A DNA stretch of 64,000 nt, taken from Mixta mediterraneensis. GTDB lineage: Bacteria; Pseudomonadota; Gammaproteobacteria; Enterobacterales; Enterobacteriaceae. Shown piece by piece: positions 17,483-27,828 of this stretch. A model generated the notes under the pieces. It ran no database searches. It was not told the origin of the DNA and worked only from the letters and a program-made list of their open reading frames with translations. The stretch is taken from positions 186,001 through 250,000 of the forward strand of contig NZ_JACFXY010000001.1 in assembly GCF_014946725.1 (NCBI RefSeq). The letters run 5' to 3'. How positions within the stretch are numbered: position 1 is the first letter of the stretch; each line of letters starts with the position of its first letter. The position numbers and the translations under genes were made by a program.

Positions 17483-18814
17483 ATGACTACCACTACAAAA
17501 AACCTGCCGCCGCGCGTAGGATTTGTCTCTCTCGGCTGTCCTAAAAATCTCGTTGACTCTGAGCGCATCCTGACGGAACTGCGCACTGAAGGGTATGAGG
17601 TGGTGCCGCGCTATGACGATGCTGAAATTGTTATTGTTAACACCTGCGGCTTTATTGACAGCGCCGTTCAGGAATCGCTGGAAGCGATTGGTGAAGCGTT
17701 GAACGAAAACGGCAAAGTGATCGTCACCGGTTGTCTGGGCGCCAAAGTCGATCAGATTCGCGAAGTGCATCCAAGAGTACTGGAAATTACAGGTCCACAC
17801 AGTTACGAGCAGGTGCTGTCGCATGTGCATCATTATGTACCAAAGCCAGAGCATAATCCGTTCCTGAGTCTGGTGCCGGAACAGGGGGTGAAACTGACGC
17901 CTCGCCATTACGCTTATCTAAAAATTTCGGAAGGTTGTAACCATCGCTGTACTTTCTGCATCATTCCTTCAATGCGTGGCGATCTTGATAGCCGCGCCAT
18001 CGGTGAAGTACTGGATGAAGCCAAACGCCTGGTCGAAGCCGGCGTAAAAGAACTCCTGGTCATCTCGCAGGACACGTCAGCCTATGGCGTTGATGTTAAA
18101 CATCGTACCGGTTTCTGGAACGGTTCACCGGTAAAAACCAGCATGGTCAGCCTGTGTGAGCAGCTCGCTAAACTCGGCGTCTGGGTGCGTCTGCATTATG
18201 TTTATCCGTACCCGCACGTAGACGATGTGATTCCGCTGATGGCGGAAGGCAAAATTCTGCCTTATCTCGATATTCCGTTACAGCACGCCAGCCCGCGTAT
18301 TCTCAAACTTATGAAGCGCCCAGGCGCGGTCGAACGCACGCTGGAACGCATTAAACGCTGGCGTGAAATCTGCCCAACGTTAACGCTGCGTTCGACTTTT
18401 ATTGTGGGTTTCCCCGGCGAAACCGAAGCAGATTTCCAGTTGCTGCTCGACTTCATAAAAGAAGCGCGTCTGGATCGCGTTGGCTGCTTCCAGTACAGCC
18501 CGGTTGAAGGTGCTACCGCAAATCAGTTACCGGACCCGGTTGATGAGGCCGTGAAGCAGGATCGTTATGATCGCTTTATGCAGCTGCAACAACAGATTTC
18601 TGCCGAACGCTTGCAGGAAAAAGTGGGCCGCGAAATTCTGGTGATCATTGATGAAGTGGATGAGGACGGCGCAATTGGCCGCAGCATGGCTGATGCGCCA
18701 GAAATTGATGGCGCGGTCTATCTGAATGGCGAATATTCTGTCAAACCCGGCGACGTGCTGCACGTAAAAGTCGAGCACGCCGACGAGTATGATTTATGGG
18801 CAAGCCGCGTTTAA
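17483..18814 (+). CDS. rimO: Ribosomal protein S12 methylthiotransferase RimO
   Basis: RimO is a radical-SAM enzyme that adds a methylthio group to aspartate 89 of ribosomal protein S12. The 443-residue protein has the N-terminal UPF0004 domain with cluster cysteines 19, 55 and 84. The radical-SAM motif CNHRCTFC covers residues 152-159. A C-terminal TRAM domain occupies about residues 375-441. The start [19 protein letters not shown] fits family members. In E. coli rimO lies between yliI and bssR; here bssR and the gst gene are absent. Confidence 0.97.
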   Translation: MTTTTKNLPPRVGFVSLGCPKNLVDSERILTELRTEGYEVVPRYDDAEIVIVNTCGFIDSAVQESLEAIGEALNENGKVIVTGCLGAKVDQIREVHPRVLEITGPHSYEQVLSHVHHYVPKPEHNPFLSLVPEQGVKLTPRHYAYLKISEGCNHRCTFCIIPSMRGDLDSRAIGEVLDEAKRLVEAGVKELLVISQDTSAYGVDVKHRTGFWNGSPVKTSMVSLCEQLAKLGVWVRLHYVYPYPHVDDVIPLMAEGKILPYLDIPLQHASPRILKLMKRPGAVERTLERIKRWREICPTLTLRSTFIVGFPGETEADFQLLLDFIKEARLDRVGCFQYSPVEGATANQLPDPVDEAVKQDRYDRFMQLQQQISAERLQEKVGREILVIIDEVDEDGAIGRSMADAPEIDGAVYLNGEYSVKPGDVLHVKVEHADEYDLWASRV

Positions 18815-18835
18815 TCGTCTGTCGTTTACCCTGCT

Positions 18836-19285
18836 TTAACCGTATAACTGCTGGTGCGCTTTCTTACGCGCCAGATAATCTTGATCAGCCCGTAACCGAT
18901 CCCAATACGCTTTGAAAATGGCCGCCGCAGCGGCCTTTTCTTCAACTACACCCCGTGGCAGCTCTTTGCCTGCTGCATCATATTTCCTTCCCCCCTGATG
19001 ATTGCTATAGCGTCGGGCGCGTGTATACCCCATCTGAATAAACTTGCGCGCCATATCCATGCCCACAAAATCATCCTGTGCGCGGTACTCTTCAAACAGC
19101 GCCATGATTTTTGCCGCCGACGCTTTGGCAATCGGTACGGTACGAAAGCGCCAGTGCGGTAAAATTTCGCCTTTGTAGGGCTGGACCAGCAGCACGCCCT
19201 GCTCACCGCGCCCCACCTGGTAACGTTCAGGATGTTTGCGGAAATCGATAGTGCTGAAGTCCTGATCGTAATCGAAAGGTTTCAT
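18836..19285 (-). CDS. DUF4385 family protein, coupled to gsiD
   Basis: The 149-residue protein starts [20 protein letters not shown] and matches the DUF4385 family along its length, including the segment [17 protein letters not shown] near residue 41 and the basic [15 protein letters not shown] near 90. It is soluble, strongly basic in its second half, and has no signal peptide or membrane helix. Its ATG overlaps the gsiD stop codon by 4 bases (ATGA), so it is the last gene of the iaaA-gsiABCD operon. Function is unknown; the coupling suggests co-production with the glutathione importer. Confidence 0.85.
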   Translation of the reverse strand: MKPFDYDQDFSTIDFRKHPERYQVGRGEQGVLLVQPYKGEILPHWRFRTVPIAKASAAKIMALFEEYRAQDDFVGMDMARKFIQMGYTRARRYSNHQGGRKYDAAGKELPRGVVEEKAAAAAIFKAYWDRLRADQDYLARKKAHQQLYG

Positions 19286-20187
19286 GTTTTTATTTTAGGA
19301 TCGAGCGCATCACGCAGGCCATCACCGAGCAGGTTAAAGGCTAAAACGGTGAGGAAGATCGCAAGGCTGGGGAAGAGGGCAACATGTGGCGCAATCACCA
19401 TATCGGCGCGCGCTTCGTTGAGCATTGCGCCCCATTCCGGCGTCGGCGGTTGCGCGCCCAGGCCGAGAAATGACAGGCTAGCGGCGGTGATAATGGATGT
19501 GCCAATACGCATGGTGAAATAGACCACAATCGGCGACACCGTACCCGGCAAGACATGACGCGTCAGTATGGTCCAGTCAGACGCGCCAATGCTGCGCGCC
19601 GACTCAATATAAGTTTGATGCTTGAGCACGAGCGTATTGCCGCGTACCAGGCGAGCAAAAGCCGGAATGCTGAAAATGGCGACCGCAACCACCACATTGT
19701 TCATACCGCTGCCCATGATTGCCACCACCGCAATCGCCAGCAGAATACCGGGAAAAGCAAACAGCACATCGCAAACACGCATGGTGATACGATCCCACCA
19801 GCCTTCGTAATAACCCGCCAGTAAGCCAAAGAGCGTGCCAATAAACGCGCCAATCGCAACGGAAAAGAACCCCGCGATCAGCGAGATACGCGTTCCCACC
19901 AGCACCCGACTGAAAATGTCGCGGCCCAGCGAATCCACGCCAAACCAGTGCATCAGCGACGGTCCCTCATTCAGCCGGTCGTAATCAAAAAAATTTTCAG
20001 CATCGAATGGCGCAATATAAGGCGCGATAAACGCCAGAATAATTAACGCCACCACAAACAAGCCCGCCAACAACGCCACTGGTTGCCGCTTAAAGCGCCG
20101 CCAGAATTCACGCCACGGCGTGCGCACCCGACTTTCCTTTATCAGCGGCATGGCTTTTAATGCCGCCTCGCGTCGCCAGTTTTTCAT
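19282..20187 (-). CDS. gsiD: Glutathione ABC transporter permease GsiD
   Basis: GsiD is one of the two inner-membrane permeases of the glutathione importer GsiABCD. The 301-residue protein has an N-terminal cytoplasmic segment with an OppC_N-type region ([15 protein letters not shown]), six membrane helices and the EAA loop [20 protein letters not shown] near residue 195. The start lies 9 bases after the gsiC stop codon. Its stop overlaps the start of the DUF4385 gene. Length is near the 303 residues of E. coli GsiD. Confidence 0.95.
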   Translation of the reverse strand: MKNWRREAALKAMPLIKESRVRTPWREFWRRFKRQPVALLAGLFVVALIILAFIAPYIAPFDAENFFDYDRLNEGPSLMHWFGVDSLGRDIFSRVLVGTRISLIAGFFSVAIGAFIGTLFGLLAGYYEGWWDRITMRVCDVLFAFPGILLAIAVVAIMGSGMNNVVVAVAIFSIPAFARLVRGNTLVLKHQTYIESARSIGASDWTILTRHVLPGTVSPIVVYFTMRIGTSIITAASLSFLGLGAQPPTPEWGAMLNEARADMVIAPHVALFPSLAIFLTVLAFNLLGDGLRDALDPKIKT

Positions 20188-20196
20188 CGCGACTCC

Positions 20197-21117
20197 TTAT
20201 TTGTAGCGTATGGCCGGGTTGATGACCGCATACAGCATGTCAACAATCAGGTTGATCAAAATGAATTCCAGCGAGAACAGCAGCACCTCGGCCTGAAGAA
20301 CCGGGTAATCGCGCATCTCTACTGAATCCACCAACAAACGGCCCAGTCCCGGCCAGTTGAATACCACTTCCACCACAATCGAGCCTCCCAGCAAGAAGCC
20401 AAATTGCAGTCCCATCATGGTAACTACCGGGATCAGAGCGTTGCGCAAACCGTGTTTTACCAACACCAGCGATTCCCGCACGTCTTTGGCGCGGGCGGTG
20501 CGCATATAGTCTTCCTGCATCACCTCAACAAACGAGGCGCGTGTGAAGCGCGCCATTACTGCGGCCACTGCCGCGCCCAGCGTGATGGAGGGCAAAATAT
20601 AGTGCTGCCAGCTATCGGCACCGACGGTCGGCAACCAGCCAAGCTCAACCGAGAAGACCTGCATCAGCAGCATACCCAGCGCAAAAGCGGGAAACGAGAT
20701 ACCGGAAACTGCCAGCGACATACCGATGCGATCGGGCCAGCGGTTACGCCACACGGCAGAGACAATGCCAATGGTCATGCCAAAAATCACCGCCCAGATC
20801 ATGCTGGCCAGCGTTAACCACAATGTCGGCATAAAGCGTGAAGCAATCTCATCCGCAACCGGGCGTTTCGATACCATTGACTGACCGAAATCGCCCTGCA
20901 ACGCATTGAGAATAAAGTGCCAGAACTGCTGAGGCAGCGGCAAATCCAGCCCAAGCTCCTGACGCACCATTGCTACCACCGATGCATCCGCATCAGGGCC
21001 GGCAATCAGCCGTGCCGGATCGCCCGGTAGCAGATGAACAAACAGGAACACGAGCACTGCCACGATCAGCAATGTGGGGATCAGCCCCAACAGTCGTTTT
21101 AGAAAATAATTAAGCAT
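20197..21117 (-). CDS. gsiC: Glutathione ABC transporter permease GsiC
   Basis: The 306-residue permease begins [19 protein letters not shown], the usual N-terminus of DppB-type permeases, with six membrane helices. The EAA loop [20 protein letters not shown] is near residue 205. Length equals E. coli GsiC (306). It forms the channel together with GsiD. A 48-base gap with a perfect hairpin separates it from gsiB. Confidence 0.95.
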   Translation of the reverse strand: MLNYFLKRLLGLIPTLLIVAVLVFLFVHLLPGDPARLIAGPDADASVVAMVRQELGLDLPLPQQFWHFILNALQGDFGQSMVSKRPVADEIASRFMPTLWLTLASMIWAVIFGMTIGIVSAVWRNRWPDRIGMSLAVSGISFPAFALGMLLMQVFSVELGWLPTVGADSWQHYILPSITLGAAVAAVMARFTRASFVEVMQEDYMRTARAKDVRESLVLVKHGLRNALIPVVTMMGLQFGFLLGGSIVVEVVFNWPGLGRLLVDSVEMRDYPVLQAEVLLFSLEFILINLIVDMLYAVINPAIRYK

Positions 21118-21137
21118 GCAACATTCCGCGCAATCGC

Positions 21138-21158
21138 GGCCAGCCGGGCAGGCTGGCC
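21138..21158 (-). promoter_or_regulatory. Stem-loop in the gsiB-gsiC gap
   Basis: A perfect 8-base stem GGCCAGCC / GGCTGGCC with a 5-base loop sits right after the gsiB stop codon and before gsiC. There is no T-run, so it is more likely a 3' stabiliser of the gsiB message than a terminator. Confidence 0.6.
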
Positions 21159-21165
21159 TGCTCCG

Positions 21166-22701
21166 TTACTTCAGGCTGGCTTCATCAAAACTGAATGAGG
21201 TATCAGGCATGACGTAAAAACCGCTGAGATTTTTGCTGTTAGCCGACACCAACTGTTCGACCACCAGCGGGATCCACGGATGGTCATTCCAGATACGATC
21301 CTGCGCATCTTTATACAGTTTGGCCTTCTGAGTACGATCGGTGGTTTTCAGCGCATCCAGCAGGTCTTTATCCACCTGCGGATTGCTATAAAACGCGGTG
21401 TTAAAGATGGCTGGCGGCGCTGACGTGGTGGCGAAAAGCGGTGTTAACGCCCAGTCGGCTTCGCCCGTTGATGCGGCCCAGCCGGTGTAGAACATGCGCA
21501 CGCCGTTTTCTTTCTGCCCTTTGCCCTCCACTTCAGCGGCACGTTGACCGGCATCCATGGCCGTGACTTTGACTTTCACGCCAACCTGCGCCAGCTGCTG
21601 CTGGGTAAACTGCAACACCTTCTGCGCGGTGCTGTGGTTGTGCGAGGACCAGAGCGTGGTTTCAAATCCATTTGGATAACCGGCTTCTTTCAGCAATTCG
21701 CGGGCTTTTGCCGGGTTGTACTGAATCGCTGGATAGGCCTGGGCAAAGTCGATAGTGGGCGGCACAATACCGGTTGCTGGCGTGGCGTAACCGGCAAAAG
21801 CGACTTTTGCCAGAGCCTGACGGTTTATTGCGTACTCCAGCGCTTCGCGCACTTTTGGATTATCGAAAGGTTTTTGCGTCACGTTCAGGCTAATGTAACG
21901 CTGCATGATCGACGGCGTGGTGACCACGTCAATTTTGCTGTTTTTCTTCAGCAACTTAACCTGCTCATTGGGCACCGGGAAAGCAAAGTTAGCCTCGCCA
22001 GTTTGCAGCATTGCCGCACGGGTATTGTTATCCACTACCGGACGCCAGGTAATGCTGTCGAGCTTCGGATACCCTTTCTTCCAGTAGCCGTCCCATTTCT
22101 TCACCTTCACGAAATCGGTCTGGTTCCAGGTCACGAACTCAAACGGGCCGGTTCCCACCGGATGAAAGCCGATGTCCTTGCCATACTTTTTAAGCGCGGT
22201 GGGAGAAATCATGGCCGCTGCCGGGTGCGCAAGGTTGTTGATAAAAGCGGAGAACGGTTGCTTCAGGGTAATCTTCACCGTGGTTGGATCAACCACTTCG
22301 GTGGTAGCGATATATTTGAACAGGTTGTAACGCTTCAGATGGTTGTCGGGATCGCTGGCGCGATCGAGGTTGACCTTCACTGCTTCAGCGTTGAAGTCAG
22401 TTCCATCCTGAAATTTAATCCCGGAATGCAGCTTAATGGTGTAAGTCAGGCCGTCATCACTGGCCTGATAGCTTTCTGCCAGGACGTTGATCAGCTTCAT
22501 ATCTTTGTCGAAGCCGAACAGGCCCTGATAGAAGGATTTCGCCACCGCCTGCGACAATGTATCGTTGGCATCGTAGGGGTCCAGGGTAGTGAAATTGGAA
22601 GCCACGGCAACCACTACATCCTGCGCCGCCCAGGCAGGCAGCGCCATCGCGCTGCTCAGCACACCTGCAGCAAGTAACCCTTTACGCATCGTAATATGCA
22701 T
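21166..22701 (-). CDS. gsiB: Periplasmic glutathione-binding protein GsiB
   Basis: GsiB captures glutathione for import by GsiCD-GsiA. The 511-residue protein has a signal peptide (residues 1-26, cleavage after AWA). It carries the SBP_bac_5 fold with the segment [18 protein letters not shown] near residue 390. The start at 22701 is supported by AGGAGAAAAAA directly upstream; an internal ATG four codons later is possible. Length is 511 against 512 in E. coli. It lies between gsiA and gsiC. Confidence 0.95.
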   Translation of the reverse strand: MHITMRKGLLAAGVLSSAMALPAWAAQDVVVAVASNFTTLDPYDANDTLSQAVAKSFYQGLFGFDKDMKLINVLAESYQASDDGLTYTIKLHSGIKFQDGTDFNAEAVKVNLDRASDPDNHLKRYNLFKYIATTEVVDPTTVKITLKQPFSAFINNLAHPAAAMISPTALKKYGKDIGFHPVGTGPFEFVTWNQTDFVKVKKWDGYWKKGYPKLDSITWRPVVDNNTRAAMLQTGEANFAFPVPNEQVKLLKKNSKIDVVTTPSIMQRYISLNVTQKPFDNPKVREALEYAINRQALAKVAFAGYATPATGIVPPTIDFAQAYPAIQYNPAKARELLKEAGYPNGFETTLWSSHNHSTAQKVLQFTQQQLAQVGVKVKVTAMDAGQRAAEVEGKGQKENGVRMFYTGWAASTGEADWALTPLFATTSAPPAIFNTAFYSNPQVDKDLLDALKTTDRTQKAKLYKDAQDRIWNDHPWIPLVVEQLVSANSKNLSGFYVMPDTSFSFDEASLK

Positions 22702-22759
22702 TTTTTTCTCCTGTAATCCCTGTCTGGTTAGTCGTCGAAGCGACGTGCTTTCATTTTAC

Positions 22760-24613
22760 TCAGGTCACGCTGATAACATGGCGGGCAACAAAATGACCCG
22801 GAGCGACCTCCAACAGCGGTGCGACTTCCGGTTCGTCACCCAACGAACGAATTGGGCTGGGAATTTCATCCACCATTAAAGCCCGCTCACGACGCCGGTG
22901 CGCCGGATCGGCAACCGGCACTGCAGCCATCAGTTTTTTAGTGTAAGGATGCTGCGGCTGTTCAAATACTGACTGGCGCGGTCCCATCTCAACAATCTGT
23001 CCAAGATACATGACGGCTACGCGATGGCTGATGCGTTCTACCACTGCCATATCATGAGAAATAAACAGAAAAGCGATACCGAATTCACGTTGCAGATCGA
23101 GCATTAAATTAATAATTTGCGCCTGGATTGATACGTCAAGCGCTGATACCGACTCATCGGCAATGACCACTTTTGGGTTGAGTGCCAGGGCGCGCGCAAT
23201 ACAGATACGCTGGCGTTGGCCGCCCGAAAATTCATGCGGATAACGTTGTGCATGTTCCGGTAACAAACCCACTTTTTCCAGCAGCCAGGCCACGCGCTGC
23301 TCTGCTTCGCGGCGTGGCATTATGTTATGCACCAGCAGCGGCTCCATAACAGAAAAACCGACCGTCAGGCGTGGATCGAGTGAGGCATAAGGATCCTGGA
23401 AAATAAACTGAATATCGCGTCTTAGGTGTGCCAGCGCCTGGCCGGACAAATCATCAATGCGCTGACCATTAAAGGTGATAGTACCCCCCTGGCTCGCGAC
23501 CAGCCGTAGCAGGGATCGCCCGGTGGTAGATTTACCGCAGCCCGATTCCCCCACCAGCGCCAGCGTTTCGCCAGCGTAGAGATCAAAACTCACTTTCTCT
23601 ACTGCGTGCACGCGACTTCTGACCCGGTTGAGCAGGCCGCTACGAATATCAAAGCGCGTGACCAGATCGCGCACCTGCAAAATCGGTGCCTCTGCATGTT
23701 GTACCGTATCCTGCGGCGTTGCTTCGCTGTTTTCACCCTGCAATAGCGGAAATTTTGCCGGTAAAGTTTGGCCGCTCATGGCACCGAGTTTTGGCACCGC
23801 TGCCAGTAACGCTTTGGTATAGGGCTGTTGCGGCGCGCTAAACAGCTGCTCAACCGGTGCGTTTTCAACCACATCGCCGCGGTACATCACCTGTACACGA
23901 TCGGCCATTTCTGCCACTACGCCCATATCGTGAGTGATAAAAATCACTCCCATTTGCATCTCTTTTTGCAGCACGCGGATCAGCTGAAGGATTTGCGCCT
24001 GGATGGTCACATCAAGCGCGGTGGTGGGTTCATCAGCAATCAGCAGCGCCGGTTTACACGACAGCGCCATCGCAATCATGACGCGTTGGCGCATCCCACC
24101 GGAAAGCTGATGGGGAAAACGCTTCAGGACATTTTGCGCGTCGGGAATGCGCACCAAATCCAGCATACGACGCGCTTCGGCCAGCGCCTGGCTGTGGCTT
24201 TTACCCTGATGTAAGCGAATGGATTCGGCGATCTGTTCGCCCACCGGAAATACGGGATTAAGCGAGGTCATCGGCTCCTGAAAAATCATCGCCATGTCAG
24301 CACCGCGCACTCGCCGCATCTGGCCGGGTGAAGCGCGCATGATGTCCAGCATCTCGCCGTTGCGCCGCCGTAGCTGGATTTCGCCACTGACCCTCCCACC
24401 GCTTTGCTCAATCAGCCGCATCAACGCCAGCGAAGTAACGGATTTACCCGACCCGGATTCTCCCACCAGCGCCAGCGTTTCGCCACGATGGAGATCGAGA
24501 GAAAGCTGGCGCACCGCTTCCGTTATCACACCTTCATGCTGGAACCGCACATTTAAGTCGCGCACAGCCAGTACCTGCTCTGGCGCCATAAACACTGCTT
24601 GCCGATCAGTCAT
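22760..24613 (-). CDS. gsiA: Glutathione import ATP-binding protein GsiA
   Basis: GsiA is a tandem ABC ATPase that powers glutathione import. The 617-residue protein has two nucleotide-binding domains. The first has Walker A GESGSGKS near residue 53, signature LSGGMRQR and Walker [13 protein letters not shown]. The second has Walker A GESGCGKS near residue 350, signature FSGGQRQR and Walker [13 protein letters not shown]. Each is followed by an oligopeptide-type C-terminal extension ([22 protein letters not shown]). Length is near the 623 residues of E. coli GsiA. It starts 9 bases after the iaaA stop. Confidence 0.96.
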   Translation of the reverse strand: MTDRQAVFMAPEQVLAVRDLNVRFQHEGVITEAVRQLSLDLHRGETLALVGESGSGKSVTSLALMRLIEQSGGRVSGEIQLRRRNGEMLDIMRASPGQMRRVRGADMAMIFQEPMTSLNPVFPVGEQIAESIRLHQGKSHSQALAEARRMLDLVRIPDAQNVLKRFPHQLSGGMRQRVMIAMALSCKPALLIADEPTTALDVTIQAQILQLIRVLQKEMQMGVIFITHDMGVVAEMADRVQVMYRGDVVENAPVEQLFSAPQQPYTKALLAAVPKLGAMSGQTLPAKFPLLQGENSEATPQDTVQHAEAPILQVRDLVTRFDIRSGLLNRVRSRVHAVEKVSFDLYAGETLALVGESGCGKSTTGRSLLRLVASQGGTITFNGQRIDDLSGQALAHLRRDIQFIFQDPYASLDPRLTVGFSVMEPLLVHNIMPRREAEQRVAWLLEKVGLLPEHAQRYPHEFSGGQRQRICIARALALNPKVVIADESVSALDVSIQAQIINLMLDLQREFGIAFLFISHDMAVVERISHRVAVMYLGQIVEMGPRQSVFEQPQHPYTKKLMAAVPVADPAHRRRERALMVDEIPSPIRSLGDEPEVAPLLEVAPGHFVARHVISVT

Positions 24614-24622
24614 GCCTGCTCC

Positions 24623-25588
24623 TTAGCTTTCGCGGTAAATCGCCACTTCAACCGCTTCACCTACGCGCGCAAATCCCCGATACATGCCTTCGCTGTTAAA
24701 CGGCAGTGCGACATTTCCTGCATGATCGATCGCGATCAGCCCGCCGCTACCGCCCATCTCCAGCACCTTATCATGTATGACACTGACAGTTGCCTGCTGC
24801 AAACTGCGCGCGCCGTAGCGCATCTGCGCGGCAACGTCATAGGCTGCTAGCGTGCGGATAAACACTTCGCCCGTGCCGGTACAGGAAACCGCTACGCTGT
24901 CGTTAGCCGCGTAACAACCGGCACCGGGCAACGGTGAATCCCCCACACGCCCGGCTTGTTTATTGGTCATTCCGCCCGTTGAGGTTGCGGCGGCAAGGTT
25001 ACCGTTGCTATCCAGTGCCACTGCGCCGACCGTACCGAATTTATGGTCGGGGTTGAGCGGATCGTCGCTGTGGCTTTGCGCCTCGCCGTCATGATCGAGC
25101 ACCAGCTGGTCGCTGTTTAGCGCACGTTGCAGCTGTTCCCAGCGCTCAGGGGTGGAGAAAAAGTCAGGCTCGACCTGCTCAATCCCCTGAGAGAGGGCAA
25201 ACTGTTCCGCGCCTGCGCCGATAAACAGCACGTGTGGACTGGTTTCCAGCACAGCCCGCGCCGCCAGCACTGGGTTACGGATGCGCGTCACCCCTGCCAC
25301 CGCGCCGACTTCCAGCGTGCGGCCATCCATGACGCTGGCGTCAAGTTCATGGGTGCCCCGGTGGGTAAATACCGCGCCTTTGCCCGCGTTGAACAGCGGG
25401 CACTCTTCCAGCAAACGTACCGCTTCGGTCACCGTATCCAGTGCGCTTGCGCCCTGCGCCAGCATTTGCTGCCCGCGCGTAACAATATGGGTTAATGCCT
25501 GACGATACTGTTGCTCTTTTTCGGCGCTCATCGCGGCACGCGTAATCGCGCCCGCCCCACCGTGAATGGCGATAACTGCAGTTACCAT
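24623..25588 (-). CDS. iaaA: Isoaspartyl peptidase / L-asparaginase IaaA
   Basis: IaaA is an Ntn-hydrolase that removes beta-aspartyl residues from isoaspartyl dipeptides. It is made as a 321-residue precursor that cuts itself before a threonine, here Thr186 in HKFGTVGAVA, to give alpha and beta subunits. The NAGKGAVFTHRGTHELDASVMDG segment (residues 67-89) and the SCTGTGEVFIR segment near 235 are family hallmarks. It is the first gene of the gsi operon, as in E. coli, so glutathione import and peptide breakdown are co-expressed. Confidence 0.95.
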   Translation of the reverse strand: MVTAVIAIHGGAGAITRAAMSAEKEQQYRQALTHIVTRGQQMLAQGASALDTVTEAVRLLEECPLFNAGKGAVFTHRGTHELDASVMDGRTLEVGAVAGVTRIRNPVLAARAVLETSPHVLFIGAGAEQFALSQGIEQVEPDFFSTPERWEQLQRALNSDQLVLDHDGEAQSHSDDPLNPDHKFGTVGAVALDSNGNLAAATSTGGMTNKQAGRVGDSPLPGAGCYAANDSVAVSCTGTGEVFIRTLAAYDVAAQMRYGARSLQQATVSVIHDKVLEMGGSGGLIAIDHAGNVALPFNSEGMYRGFARVGEAVEVAIYRES

Positions 25589-25804
25589 AACGCTTGCCCT
25601 GTCGTTGCATCAGGGTTGAAAATCCCTGATTTAGAATGGTTTTCACCCATTTTTGTTAATTTTTGACTATAGAAAGCCTGTTATGGGATGTAAAGCGGAA
25701 ACTGTTAACCTGGTCATAACCTTTTATTGTGGCTTATGCCGTTGCAGCAAATACAAATGCCACCATAATAAGCAGCAAATGCACTAACCCCAGGTTGAAT
25801 CCCA
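25589..25804. promoter_or_regulatory. Divergent promoter region iaaA-gsi / moeAB
   Basis: These 216 bases between divergent iaaA and moeA must carry both operon promoters. A 7-base hairpin ATCAGGG / CCCTGAT lies at 25609-25630 in the iaaA leader. I could not assign -10 and -35 elements with confidence. Confidence 0.5.
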
Positions 25805-27040
25805 ATGGAAAGCTTGACCGCAGAATTAATCTCTCTTGAGGATGCTCAGGAAAAAATGCTGGCGCAACTGACGCCGGTCACCGATTCCCTCAGCGTGTCA
25901 CTGGCTGAAGCTGCCGGACGTATTACGGCCCGCGCAGTGACATCACCCATCGATGTGCCCCCCTTTGATAACGCCGCGATGGACGGTTATGCCATTCGCC
26001 TGGCTGATGCCGCCAGCAAAAAGCCGCTGCCCATTGCCGGTAAAGCCTTCGCGGGTGCGCCATTCACGGGCGAATGGCCTGCTGGCAGTGTAGTGCGTAT
26101 TATGACCGGTGCGCCGCTCCCCGCAGGCTGTGAAGCGGTGGTGATGCAGGAGGAAACCGAACAGCATGGCAACGCCATAACGCTTACTGCACCGGTAACC
26201 CCTGGACAAAATATTCGCCTGCTCGGCGATGATATTCGCGAGGGACAAACGGTGCTGACGGCTGGCGTACGTCTTGGTGCGGCTGAACTTCCGTTGCTGG
26301 CTTCGCTGGGTATCGCAGAAGTCAGCGTGCTGCGTAAGCTACGGGTCGCGATATTCTCAACCGGTGACGAATTACAGCCGGTTGGTCAGGCGCTGGCGGC
26401 AGGCCAGATTTACGATACCAACCGCTTTACCGTGTCTTTGATGCTAAAAAAACTGAGCTGCGAAGTGATCGATCTTGGCATTATTAAAGATGATCCCCAT
26501 GCGTTACGCGTTGCCTTTGAAGAAGCCGATCGCCAGGCAGATGTGGTGATCAGTACCGGTGGCGTCTCGGTCGGTGAAGCCGATTTCACCAAAACCATGC
26601 TGGAGACGTTAGGCGTGATCACCTTCTGGAAACTGGCCATTAAACCCGGTAAGCCCTTTGCCTTTGGACGCCTCACCAGCAGCTGGTTCTGCGGTTTGCC
26701 GGGTAATCCGGTATCGGCGGCGGTAACCTTTTATCAGTTAGTTGTTCCGCTGCTTGCCACGCTGACCGGACAGAAAAAATCAGCCCTGCCGCCCCGTCAA
26801 AAAGTTCGTGCCGCCACGCCATTGAAAAAATCCCCCGGTCGCCTTGATTTCCAGCGTGGCTTTTATCGTCAAAACGATCAGGGCGAATTAGAAGTGCATA
26901 CCACCGGTCCGCAAGGCTCGCATGTATTCAGCTCTTTTGCGCAGGCCAACTGCTTTATCGTGCTGGAGCGTGAGCGTGGAGATGTCGAAGCGGGTGAATG
27001 GGTAGAAATAGAACCGTTTAATGTCCTGCTGGAGGGATAA
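25805..27040 (+). CDS. moeA: Molybdopterin molybdenumtransferase MoeA
   Basis: MoeA inserts molybdate into adenylylated molybdopterin in the cytoplasm to finish the molybdenum cofactor. The 411-residue protein has the four-domain layout of the family, with [13 protein letters not shown] near residue 54, the MPT-binding motif [10 protein letters not shown] near 185, [11 protein letters not shown] near 248 and a C-terminal domain from about 330. The length is the same as E. coli MoeA. The stop codon directly adjoins the moeB ATG (TAAATG), so the two genes are co-translated. Confidence 0.97.
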   Translation: MESLTAELISLEDAQEKMLAQLTPVTDSLSVSLAEAAGRITARAVTSPIDVPPFDNAAMDGYAIRLADAASKKPLPIAGKAFAGAPFTGEWPAGSVVRIMTGAPLPAGCEAVVMQEETEQHGNAITLTAPVTPGQNIRLLGDDIREGQTVLTAGVRLGAAELPLLASLGIAEVSVLRKLRVAIFSTGDELQPVGQALAAGQIYDTNRFTVSLMLKKLSCEVIDLGIIKDDPHALRVAFEEADRQADVVISTGGVSVGEADFTKTMLETLGVITFWKLAIKPGKPFAFGRLTSSWFCGLPGNPVSAAVTFYQLVVPLLATLTGQKKSALPPRQKVRAATPLKKSPGRLDFQRGFYRQNDQGELEVHTTGPQGSHVFSSFAQANCFIVLERERGDVEAGEWVEIEPFNVLLEG

Positions 27041-27793
27041 ATGCTGCCCGAACTCAGCGATAAGGAGATGCTGCGCTACAACCGGCAAATCGTGTTGCGC
27101 GGCTTTGATTTTGACGGGCAGGAACAGCTTAAAGCCAGCCACGCTCTGGTGGTGGGTTTAGGTGGCTTAGGCTGTGCGGCGGCTCCGTACCTGGCAGCGG
27201 CGGGCGTGGGCAATTTAACCTTGCTTGATTTCGACACGGTTTCGCTGTCAAACCTGCAACGACAGATTTTGCATCATGATGCCGATGTCGGTCGCGCTAA
27301 AGTGGCGTCCGCTGCGCAAAGTCTGGCGGCGATCAATCCGCACTGTAAGTTGCACCGCCTTAACGCACGCTATGACGATGACGCGATGCTGGCGCTGATT
27401 GCAAACCAGCAGGTTGTGCTGGATTGTACTGATAACGTTCAGGCACGCGAGCAGCTCAATCGACTTTGTCGTCAACAACGCGTGCCGCTGGTATCAGGGG
27501 CGGCGATTCGTATGGAGGGCCAAATCAGCGTTTTTTCCTGGCAGCCCGGCACGCCCTGCTATCGCTGCATCAGCCGCCTGTTTGGTGAGCAGACGCTAAG
27601 CTGCGTGGAGGCAGGTGTAATGGCACCGCTGGTAGGGGTGATTGGTGCGATGCAGGCGATGGAAGCGATTAAACTCCTGACAAACTACGGCACCCCCGCC
27701 ACCTCGCGTCTGTTAATGTACGATGCGATGAGCGCAGAATTTCGCAGCATAAAGGTGGTGCAGGACGCACACTGTGAAGTCTGTGGACAGTAA
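27041..27793 (+). CDS. moeB: Molybdopterin-synthase adenylyltransferase MoeB
   Basis: MoeB adenylylates the C-terminal glycine of MoaD so that it can accept sulfur. The 250-residue protein has the nucleotide-binding loop GLGGLGCAAAPYLAAAGVG near residue 39, the NLQRQILH segment near 70 and the DCTDN motif near 128. A zinc site is formed by two CxxC pairs, CYRC near residue 173 and CEVC at 245-248. Length is one residue above E. coli MoeB (249). Confidence 0.97.
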   Translation: MLPELSDKEMLRYNRQIVLRGFDFDGQEQLKASHALVVGLGGLGCAAAPYLAAAGVGNLTLLDFDTVSLSNLQRQILHHDADVGRAKVASAAQSLAAINPHCKLHRLNARYDDDAMLALIANQQVVLDCTDNVQAREQLNRLCRQQRVPLVSGAAIRMEGQISVFSWQPGTPCYRCISRLFGEQTLSCVEAGVMAPLVGVIGAMQAMEAIKLLTNYGTPATSRLLMYDAMSAEFRSIKVVQDAHCEVCGQ

Positions 27794-27794
27794 C

Positions 27795-27828
27795 AAACCG
27801 GGGCAGCGAACTGCCCCGGTTTGTTTTA
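27795..27828. terminator. Bidirectional terminator between moeB and ybiT
   Basis: A perfect 12-base stem AAACCGGGGCAG / CTGCCCCGGTTT with a CGAA loop is followed by GTTTTA on the plus strand. It lies between the convergent moeB and ybiT genes and can serve both. Confidence 0.88.

Noticed and set aside
21544..22677. Long open frame (377 codons) on the plus strand opposite gsiB
   Set aside because: It is the antisense shadow of gsiB: it lacks a ribosome site, matches no family, and the minus strand carries a full known protein.
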